Source: Ascaris suum
Taxonomy: Eukaryota > Nematoda > Chromadorea > Rhabditida > Ascarididae
DNA: 64,000 nucleotides
Direction: 5' to 3'
Assembly: GCA_013433145.1 (NCBI GenBank)
Contig: CM024187.1
Coordinates: 1,426,001 to 1,490,000 of the forward strand
The position numbers were made by a program, and so were the translations under genes. Each line of letters starts with the position of its first letter. The stretch's first letter is position 1. Positions 1 through 10,900 of the stretch are shown piece by piece. The notes under the pieces were generated by a model that saw only the letters and a list, made by a program, of their open reading frames with translations, was not told the DNA's origin and made no database searches.

Positions 1-107
1 TGATTCGACTCGTGCATGCTGCCCTCCTTGGTAAGCAGAACAGGTACCGGTGGGGAGAAGGGAATCGGAGATGTCGAATGATCGTGTACCGACTATAATC
101 ACCAGAT

Positions 108-479
108 ATGTTACCTATGCAAACAAGTACTAACTTAACTTATCACCTGTTAAAATTGTCTACCGAGGTGCAGTTGAGCAATGCCCGAAAGTTGGGCTTC
201 TTGACTACGAAGCAGGGGCTTCCGGTTTCGATTTATTTATACCCGATGGATGAAATAAAACAACGGGGTGCTCTGCAATGCAGCCGAAGTGATTTGCAAG
301 TGCAGAACCTAACTTGTGAAAACAAACAGTGGAACAAATTGAAGCGTAGAGACAAAGCTAAAAGCGTTTCGAAAAAAGGTGAAAATATTACAAACAATGA
401 AACAGGAAGAGGGAAATCTGAGACGAAGAATGAGAAAATTTCGTTAATCGCCTCTAACATCCTTGCAAACCAATATTAA
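108..479 (+). CDS. Unrecognised 123-codon open frame
   Basis: ATG to TAA on the plus strand, among the longest simple frames in the window. It has a mixed N-terminal half and a very Lys/Asn/Glu-rich C-terminal half (KAKSVSKKGENITNNETGR). It has no known motif, and the flanking sequence shows no convincing splice or promoter signal. It may be chance or the end of a gene outside the window. Confidence 0.2.
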   Translation: MLPMQTSTNLTYHLLKLSTEVQLSNARKLGFLTTKQGLPVSIYLYPMDEIKQRGALQCSRSDLQVQNLTCENKQWNKLKRRDKAKSVSKKGENITNNETGRGKSETKNEKISLIASNILANQY

Positions 480-1972
480 TCAGTCGGCTGTAATGATTTC
501 TAAATTCATTTATCAACATTTAATAGGTACGCTAGTCAGATGTATTCGATCAATTGTATAGGATTTGCCAATTTACTGCATCATACGTAAAAGTGTTGTT
601 TAATCTACGCTTTCACGACATGTTGATGTGAGAAAGCCAAAAGGTTAGGTTTTAACAGAGTCTGAGCATTGAATTTCGCTCTATCGGCATATCACTTATC
701 GCCTACTATTAGCAATCGTTTGCACAATCACATACGTCAATATATTTTCGGTTGCAATCAGATTTTGCAATCGTTTGCCACTTAAGTCTACTGGGAGGCG
801 CAATTTGAAAACACTTATGGATGTGCGCAACATAGAAGAACAATGTGAGCGTATGATGTGTGGAGGGATTTCGTTTTCGATTTGCGAAAAGATTTTCTTA
901 ACGAGCGATCTGTTGTGATCAAATGAGTTCTATGATCGCAATGGTCGTGGTAATCTTCATTTGTGTAAGAGGTTGTGTGCTCACACTTGCTTGATTTTGA
1001 TATAGTGTCTTCCCCGTGTGGATTATGACCTCCCCATTCCTTCAGGGCCGTAGCCGAAGATATAAATAGGCTGCGGTCTTGCTTACTAACCAGTGTATAT
1101 GTTTATTACTGGTCGCGCGTGGGTCTCGTGCTGTTTTAGGCGCACGAAGGAGTTTCGTTTCTTTTTTTTTTTCTTTTCGTGAAAAGGAGATTCATTTTCG
1201 GTATAGGAAGGAATCTGCTTTTCTTTAGCTCTAGTTTTCATTAACGGATTGAATAGCCGGCACTGCTGTTTAAAGTGTTTTACATTAGTTAAATCATTCT
1301 ATTCACAAGTTATTGCCTAGATAGCCGTGACGAATGAAAACATGGTTAACTCAACCTGCTGTTCGTCTCTTTCTCTGCTTCCCATCCGCGACTTTCTCCC
1401 GTCGATATAATTCGTGTTGGTGCCTCGAAATGTGGCTGCCCCTTCCTCGCAACCACTGTCTTCCTCACTCATATCTTCTAGAAACAATGAGTACTCTGTT
1501 GACCTCGTATGGCATCTTATTCTACAGGTTTTTTTTCGGCAGTACTTTTACGCAGTAAATGAATCAGATTACTACTCAATGTTTTTCTAGTGCATACTAA
1601 TGGTTGGTGCGGGTTGTTTTAGCATCGATGATTTTCCAAGATAAGAATAATTGAGCGACTATATTGCCATGCGGTAGTCTACAACATTACAATTTCGAAA
1701 TCGACTGAGTTCGCGTAAATTCGATGAAATCATTGAAAATGAATTAAATTTTAATCTATAGCGAGATACTTTCCAGGATTTTTTGAGATGCAAGTATTGC
1801 TTGCATAGTTTTTTTTTTTTTTTAGACGGCGCTAAGTATGTTCGTTGTAAACGACAATAATTGAAGATCACTTTTTACCTCAGAAATAATGTTTTTCAAG
1901 TTAAAAAACTTATTGAGCACTCTCTGCTCCAAGCTTCCTACCGTAAGAGCTAAAACCTTCCAGCAAGTACAT
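480..1972. other. Downstream flank of gene X, no gene seen
   Basis: AT-rich with T runs (1157-1171, 1809-1823). It should contain the 3' UTR of gene X, but I find no canonical AATAAA on the minus strand close to the stop; a CAATAAG variant lies around 1904-1910. Confidence 0.4.
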
Positions 1973-1998
1973 CTAATCAAGTGCTTCCACATTTCCAC
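1973..1998 (-). CDS. Gene X last exon
   Basis: Entered in phase 1 after GGACTTCAG, 74 nt below exon s; it encodes GNVEALD and stops at TAG. In phase 0 the same acceptor opens a 40-codon frame (VEMWKHLIRCTCW...) to a GAG/GTAAAA donor at 1879, so an alternative continuation below 1973 cannot be excluded. I prefer the terminal reading because only it agrees in phase. Confidence 0.5.
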
Positions 1999-4900
1999 CT
2001 GAAGTCCCACTAAGTTATTGCTGGTGATCGCTCTATTATATACACTGTTTTACTTAACAAAAAGCAAATTACCAATGTCTATTGTGACATGCCGTTGACG
2101 CTTATCGGTTTTATTCGGCTCTGCGAAAGAGGTATGTTTTCGACGTCTTCGATGTATTTGTTGCGTTGTAAACGAATCCTCTCGGGTATCAAGATTCCTC
2201 AACCGTTGCTGTTTAGCTATAAAGAAGAGGAGATGAAGTTAAGAGTTGTTGGAATATATAAGAAAACAACGTTCTTCTCATATAAAATGAATAAATTGAT
2301 GGTAATATGAGACGCATCAACTACATACAGGAATGTTCTTTGTTCGAGATTTCAACCTGCCGGAAGAATGACGCCAAATATAGGTGGAAACAAAGTCGGA
2401 AAATATGATAATGTTCCGTATTTGTTGAATGGTTTTTTTTTTTGCCTTCACTAGTCGTCATTCGCATTGCTGTGCAAAAAAAAAAAGCAACGAAAAAACT
2501 TTTGCGTTTGTTTTTTGTACACATGAATGCGAGTGAGTCTTAAGACATTGCATAGTTATTGAAATTCACCTCGAAGTGGAACACTCCAGTTTGCTTTGTA
2601 ATATTGAGGGCGCGTTTGCTTATAGTGTCGAAAATAAACGGATAAGATGCTAGCATACTTTCCGTTTTTCTTTTAACTTCTCTGTTTAAAATATTTCGTT
2701 GAATGATGCGATTTTTAGTTTCCTCTAACAAGGAGAATAGGATACCTTTCGCCTCTGAGAACTCATTTCTAGAGAACATCGGCGAGTGATAGCAATCGTT
2801 GTTGCGATTGATGGGTGACTCGTCAACGATGTACGTATTCTCATAGAGCATTTCGTGAGTATTTCCACGATTATGCCCTTTTCCCTGACTCCTTAATAGC
2901 AATTCGATTGCTAAAATTGATGTCCTTGCCAAATAAATATCACCATCAAGACAACAAATAGCTCAACTGACTGTAGCTATCAAATCGCATGCAAACTATT
3001 AGTGCTTCTGATGAAATTTCGTCTATTTCGAGTTCAACGCGCTTGGAAGACGTGTTCGCTTAAGTCGCGGATTGAGGTAACGATGTTTGGGGCTGAGGTT
3101 GATCTCCAACAGTTTTAATGATTTGAACCAGAGCTGGAGCTGCAGACGATCTCTAAAAAGTTGAGTAACATGAGCGCACATATCGTTGAAGTGCGGATAA
3201 ATTGGGCTATCGTGACAGTCGCTGAGTCCTAAAGGATGAAAGCTGCGGGAAGATGCTGTGATTAGGGCCAAAAAAAGCTTTCTAGAGAGGCTCGAAGTCG
3301 AAGATCACACACATTCATGAACTTCTCCGGCAGATACATACGCGCTGCAATATGGTGCAGGTAACTGTGTGAGAAGGAACGCTCAAGATTTTGTCTTTTC
3401 CTCATCTGTACCACGTAGCTTTTAAGTGTAATCCAATCCCATCATTTTCAAAAGTGGCGGTAACTGTTTGCCGTCTTTGTTTTGAAGCCGATAAAAAGCA
3501 TCAGTTAGGGCACAGCAAGATTCTGTTTGTTTGTTTTTCACTATGGTTATTTGCTATAGACATGCATGCGTCGATTGGTGGGTTGAGTTGGAAGAGTGCA
3601 GTACCATTTCGAGAAAAATTGCCTCTTTTCGAAAGGCGACTCGAAATCATCCCATTGTTGGACTCCATGCCGCCAGCTAATGGCACTTGGAAAGATCTGG
3701 CCGGCTGCAAAGCATTTTGCTTATGACCTCAATCTTCGTTATGATGACATGTTTTTCATATTGGCTTCTTCTAGAAAAAAAGAAATTCCAAGATTTCGTA
3801 TTCACGCATTCTTTTTGAGCGTATATGCCGATTGGTCATCGGTAAATTTATATCGTCGTCTTGACGTACTTCGTAGTTGTTAAATGATTTATTGCGAAAG
3901 ACATACTGCTTGAACTTGATGATTTTCGAAAGTGCCATAGAGAGGTACAAGATTATCCGTTCGTGGAGCAGCCTTGGTTCTCTCGTTTGGAAACATTGCG
4001 TTGCGCAGATTGTTAACTTTTGCCTGTAAGAGTGATTGTACTTATCTATGCTCAAGTGATTCGAAATAACTCACATGTTATACACCTAAATATCTGCGCT
4101 ATCAATTAGATTAGAGCAAGTTAGATTAGAGTGAAACGACGAATATATTGAGCCCTGTGCATGTGGGCTTCAATATATCTAGATTTGAGGTCTGCGTATT
4201 TCAAGTGTGAAAAGATTGGTAGAGTTTGATTCTTTTTTTTTCACACACTCGTCAGTTCATCGTTTAGCTCTTCAGTGAAACAATTTTAGCTAGGAGACAG
4301 TGGTTGTGGAATTTACATTAAAGAGTTGTGGCAACTTTTTCTAGGGTTTGTTTGTCTTGATAGAGTCTATTTCGAGACCACTTCAGTACCTCACCGTGAT
4401 TCGGATAAAGTAACATGCCCAGAGTTCCACAAATGTTAGCGCAATTTTTCATGAGAGCATTACGATAAGGAAAAATCTATTTTTATTGTGATTTGCAATT
4501 TTGTGGTCAATTCATGTGTTTGCAGGAAAGCTTGCAAGACTCATTGCGCAGTCTGTGCGTTCTATTTCTGCAATCTGCGTACTCTGTTTATGCACTCTGA
4601 GTGCTCTATTTCTGCATTCTTTGTGCTTTATGTCTTCACCTTCTCAAAACATCGAAAGACTGTTGCAGATTGCAGCTACTGCAAAAGTGATAAATAATTA
4701 TTGACCACAATAAAAAGCGCTTCTCACATTTTTTTTTTACCTCTTTGAAAATCGGCTGAACATAGCCATTATTCGGTCTAACAATAGCATGACCATCTGG
4801 AGTGACTTGAATTGGGTCTAAATATTCCGATAGAGTGTTCGATTCTGAAAAGATATGAACGATTAACATGCTCTATGCTTCTTTCGAACTTAGATGTCTT

Positions 4901-7900
4901 TTCGACTTTTATTTGATTTGTCTTGCTGCTTACATTCTATGGATATTCTTGAAAACATTTTAAAGCATAAATTCATCAATCATTCAGAAATTAGTTCTGA
5001 CCTCGAGGTTCATCCACAAAAGTATTTCGTCTAGGAACCCGTTTAGAGACGCTCATTCACGTATACTCTTAAGTGATCTCCGTTTCGTTCTAATTCCAAT
5101 TGCTAAAAATTTTTGAGTTTTCTCAATTTAGTGTAAGCGCTAGGGCTCATCTGTTTACGTGCTGTGCAAATTTTCGCCTTACCGTTTCCGACGTCAATCG
5201 CCGTTTTCCATCTTGAGGTTCATTTCTGCTAGTAATCTAGGCAGTATTTCCTTTGATGATCTCGCCTTCTATCTACCCCAGATGGCTTGCACTATATTAC
5301 AGTTGTGCTAGTTTCGTTAATTAATCGTTTAATTCATTGCCAATAAAGTGTTACTACAAAAATTTACCATCACTTGAAGAGGAAGCCGGATTGTTTTGAG
5401 TCGGTGTAGGTGAGGGTACTGAGTATTGCTTACGAAGTGTGTTCAACGGCGTCATATTTCCGCTGAAATGTCGTTGAAATGTTTTTCGACCATTTCGCGT
5501 ATGATGCATGATAGAAACGATTCTACTGTTGAATGAGCTCACCTATGATGCAGCTTACATCTTGCAATTACTAGAAGAAAAGATTATTGAAAAGCTCTAC
5601 TTCTGCTTTAAATTTGCTTTAATCTTTCAAATCAAACCCATCGATTTGGTTAGGAGAGAGATGTATGATTCTGCTCGACAATCGATGAGTAGAAGATCAT
5701 CAGCATAGTTATTCGATTTCGGTAACATTCTCGCTTCGTAGAAATGATTAGTTGATTGCTGGAAAGGTGCTTGATATGGCTTATCGAATTCGCTTGTAAT
5801 AACTTGACCGTTCACTCCAATGCCATTTTCTGAGCAATGATGAACTGAAATAACGATTGCGGCATCAAACTCGGTATTGCCGTACTATTATTCAATTCCA
5901 GTGAGGCATAGTGGAGTACACTAAAGAATAAGATATCATATCTTTTCGTAAAGGAATTTCAGTTCTGGACAGCGTCGTTTATTTATTTCATTGAAAAGTA
6001 AAAAAATTTCACTCTAGGTTTGTAATCGGACCAAGCAGTTTTCTTATGATAGCTCACAGTTCCTTAGAGGAGTGTCTAAATGGAGGATGAATGAGAGAGG
6101 TAGGGGGGGGGGGACTTTTATTTGGTGGAGTTGTAATCAAGGTTGCACGGTACATCACGTCCAACATGATAACAGTCGGGACAAGAGCGATCCACGGCAT
6201 GGCGTAATATTATAGGAAGCCCTGATTTATGTTCTCTCTCTGAATTTTACGTTTTTCTGAATTGTTGTGAACTATCATGAGCCGTCTTTAGTTAAGGAGA
6301 CTATCGATAAGCTGATTGTGGCTGAAGAAAACTAAGCTTCTGATGATGTACTTTAAAAAACTCGTGCGACTCAATCATGTCCGCCTCTGTCCTCGAAAAT
6401 TCGTGAAACTACGAAATCTATCTTCGATCATTACTCCATTTATGTTGTTTGAGAAATGTGTATCCGACTTTTTATATTCGTTAATATAAGCTCTGGGTAA
6501 TAAAAGTGAAGCGCTCTACCATTAGGTGAGATTAAGCGTCGCAAGTCAACCGAAATTGATGGACGCGAAGGTAGACGAATCGGTGAACATCTCAGACGAA
6601 GTTGTTGCCCTGTATGCTGATCCACCTAAACATCGCAAACTTTTTGCATCTTTTATATTTATATGAAATTCTATCGTCAGGCGTAATTTAAGCTTGGATT
6701 TTTTAACAAAGCAAGAGTGATCATCAGAAGAAAAATGCTTTAATTCTCCTTTAACTATTAAGAGGAAATTTTAGCACATCGTATGCGATAAGACTATTTT
6801 AAGAGTTTTATCATTGCTCATCGTCATAAATATTTCAGTTCTTTTTCATTTTTTTTTTCCATTATAAATCATAAAACTTCAGAAAAGCTTTAGAAATAAG
6901 GTTTTTTTAAAAATATAGGTTTAGAAAAATGGATACCGTGAAATCGATTTCTCTATATACACCGACATAAGCACATAACCGTTGACGAAATGAGCTGGCT
7001 AAGTTCAATGCAGCCTCAGCAGAAACCTAAAATAATGCAAAAGTATAAAAATTAGGTGAGCATTTTTTTTTTTTTTGTAGCAGCGGAATGGAATTAAGAA
7101 GAAGAATTTAACGCACAATGTAATGGCAGAGTTAATTTAAAAAAAAGAAAATGAACAAAGACATCCGAAGAAGAGAGTATGGAAATTACAGGTGGCATCC
7201 ACTCACCAGCAACATCAAATGACCGTTTTTTTTTCGTTCTACTGGTGAGCCCTTACTGTTTTAATAAAGGCGATTGAATTTGCTGACGTTGTTTAAAATT
7301 TCAGAAGAAATCACCCATACATTTTTTGCTCTTTGATGAAGTATACGGGTTTCGTTTAGTTAATATTTGAGTTCATCGCTGTAATGTCCATTAATAACGT
7401 AGTATATTCTGCTGCCAATAGTGACACATTACATTACTAGACGAGGTGGTGGACTACGTGGAATTTTACAGAGTAGCTTTCGAAATATTGGTGTGTTCAT
7501 ATAGCAGCTTTGAAATAAAGTGAAATCTGAGAAAAAAGCGTCAGATTTTTTACTGTCAGAGAGACAGCCAACACAAACCATAAGGTGATTGATTTGTATG
7601 AGTACGATATAGGTGAATTCAGCGGAAGAGCCACTCTGCCTAAAGAAAGAAATCCGACGAAAGAAATAGGGTTGAGGCAGCGATGCGCAGATGAGACGAG
7701 CGCCACTCCAAGTCTTCCAGCTTTGTGCGAATTTCATTGTCGACATATGTTCCATCGTTTTATAGGCGAGAAAGAAATATCCTGTAAGGCGCATTCTATC
7801 AGAGTTCCAGTAATTTATAAGCCAGTGGAATGCTATTCATAGAGTTAACATATCCGGTAACTTGCGCGATAACGACTCGTTGTGATCTCCTAAAAGATCC

Positions 7901-10900
7901 CAATAACGACGCTTTATGAGAGATATTACATGCTACTGAAAACTTAACGGATAGGATATTCGTTCTTTGAGCTTCTTGAACTATGGAGGGGGAGATTTCG
8001 ACAACTAAATAAGGTCTAACTGGTACTTGCGTGCTTGATTCCCCGCTTCCTTCATCCTAGTTTACTGAAATTTCTATTGCTGACTATTTTTTAATGCAAT
8101 TTGCTATCCGTTCTTTTCAATCAGAATTTCCCTATGACTAAATAGGTGAGCTATTAGTAATCGCTTTTCACATAATGAAGTTGAAATATTAACGCTAAAA
8201 AGTCATTGGGAACGATCCCATTTCATTTTACTACAATTGATGAGCTGAAATAAATTTCCGATATTGCGTTTTTCAACAATTTTTCTGCAAAATTTCTGAA
8301 GCTTTCGATTTTTCCTCATTTTATTCGTGACGAACTCTCTGAATAAATCGGATTTTGCATCAAAATATTTTAATTTATCTATTGAAGTATGTATGGATCT
8401 TAGTTAATTAGCGAGTCTAAAACTATTGAAGTGAGAAACAATATTACTCATTCATGGATTTGAATTACTTTTTAGGAACCATTTTATGATCATCCTTTTT
8501 CTTATTTGGAGGAAACCTCAGTGCTCAGAAGGTATTGAAGAGAACTCTTGCTAGAATATGCGAAATATGTTTGGAAACTACCTCGAAACTTCCGACGAAC
8601 GGTTCTCTCTGGCCCATGTTCGTGAAATTGCTGATAGAACTCCTCTAAATTATAAACACCATTTATTCAGCTCGATACATGAGTTGTTGAAGTGAACCAT
8701 AAATACTAAGCCATGAGTTCAGGAATTTGGTTTATACACGTAAGTGAATATGTCTGACGTCAATGAGTGGCATTGAGAAGTTCAGTACAAACAGGTTGAG
8801 CCGAGTGATGAACGACAACGACATCAAAATGTAGGGCATTATTAATGGATTGACGATAGATGTCATCGCAATATACGTCGATTCAACTCAAGAATTTGCG
8901 ATAGAGGTATACCTTTAATTATAAATATATTCGCCCCAAGAGACTAGATTAGCTGCAGGTTGCTTCATTCGTAGGTGCTTACCTTATATAAGGTGTTTAT
9001 TGAGCAATTATATTGTTCGAGTTCATCCCTTTGTTATTTGTATAAATTTTCTGAACCGTTTCTAGATACAAGTTGTACCGTAAGCGAAATAAATACATTA
9101 ATAAACACTATGAATTCTATCGAAGAATGAAAGGGTCATGATGTTCATCCATATGAATGGACCAAACACTCTTAAGTTGAATGTCTGTAAGTAGTGATGT
9201 GATTGTATTTATCCATCCTTATAGGAAATGCTGTAAATATTTCACTTCGTTCTACTTATAACTTATATTATTTACTAAATAAGTGCCATTCTTACTGTAC
9301 GCATCGTTTATACGCCTCTGTTCATCGGTCTCTTCAGTTGTTCCTTCGTCTATTCGATTCGTTAATTGTAGAAGTTCATAGTGACCTAAATAGAATTTTA
9401 TTCCTTCAAATGACTTCTCAATAGAAATCATCTTGTAGACAATTTTAACAGATTTAGCTAGGCGTATTAGAAAAATTCCACAAAGAATAGGTGATTGATT
9501 TCAGAACACTTCTTTGTATGGCTGTTAAATTTTCTACCTTCACTCTTGCCGATGCCAAGCGTTTTATTATTTGTTCGAGTTTGGTTGAAACACTGTTAAC
9601 GGTAGTCTTTGTTGATTGCCAGTTGGTTTGTGACCACCCAACTGCTACATTTTTCACTTTTCTCTCAGAGTCGTTAGTGAAGTGTGTGCTAAGTTACACT
9701 AGAATGGACACTATCCGAAAGCCTGATGCTAGTGAAGAATCACGTATCCACGATTCAACATTATTAGGTTATCATCAAACTTCGTGGGGGCTTGTTTGTG
9801 ACTTCTTCATTCGAAGGATATAATTTTTGAAGAAGAATCGAAGATTCCAACACTATCACCATCTTCGAGGAGAGAGACACGGCTGTAGCCGGAGGCGAAT
9901 TGCGCCTGCCATCCCCTTGAAAATCTTAGATAGGGTGTAAAGGAAAGAAAACTAGGCGGTCAGAGAAATAAAACAGGAGCAAAAGTAGCATTGGTTCACA
10001 GTCGTGACGGGCATCCACGATTGTTGAAGGAATTTTTTTTTGGCTGTAGTACTTCAACAGCTGAAGTGGGGGAGGTAGGGAAAATGGGAGTCGCTGACAA
10101 AAAAATTCTGTTGCATCTGTAACTTCATTGGACGTTCTTATGATAAAAGTGGTCAGAATCCCTCTGGAAATCTCTCTTTTCGGATGATAGACATTTTAAC
10201 TCGCCATGCTGGGCAAGAGAAATTTGTTAGCATGAGGGGATTAAACACGTTCAAGCAGCCTTTCCGAAGCATCCAAACGTTCCCAAGTGAAGTTTGACGT
10301 TAGGATGACAACTGTGGTGGGTAAGTTCGTTATTCTGTGATGGCGCCTTTGATCGCCACTGAAACAACAGGTAATTTTGTCGCAGAGCCTTTTCTCTTTC
10401 TTAGGGCTTTCCTACAAATTTTATATTATGAACTTAAACATTTTTTGGAAACCATCACAACTGTCGATCCATCAACGACTTCACAAACTTTCTTTGGAAT
10501 TGATAAGTCTTTGCCACAATTTTTTTCGCCTGGATGTTGATTTCCTTTCTGCGCATCATTGTTTGCTGGTTTACACAGAGTGCGGCACGATCGTTTTTGC
10601 ATATCATGGGAGGTGACTCAATGGTTTATTGGGTGCCTATTTTGTGTGCTTAAGGTCGGTTTCTGCGAGTTCGTTTTATGCACTCTTAGGGATTTTTTGG
10701 CTTGTATATAGATTGCTTTTTAGAATGTTTTAGTAGTTCTTTCTTTATACGCATTTGTGACTTTGTGCTTAGATTTCTAGCCATTACATCCTTCCATGAG
10801 CTCTTCTACTTCCCCAAAAAATGTGTGGCATATATATTTGATCGAATATGTTGGCATTCTAACCGAAATTTTTATGCGATCCAACGTCAGATGTGACAAA

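Noticed and set aside
3060..3147. Alternative frame below gene X exon q (SSAAPALVQIIKTVGDQPQP then a stop)
   Set aside because: It reads like a terminal exon after a TTTTTAG acceptor, but needs phase 0 entry while the preceding exon leaves phase 1.
9491..9823. 110-codon plus-strand frame preceded by a TTTCAG acceptor
   Set aside because: It is the complement of gene X exon g, is rich in Cys, Phe and Val as antisense frames usually are, and has no partner exon. The minus-strand reading chains in phase with neighbours.
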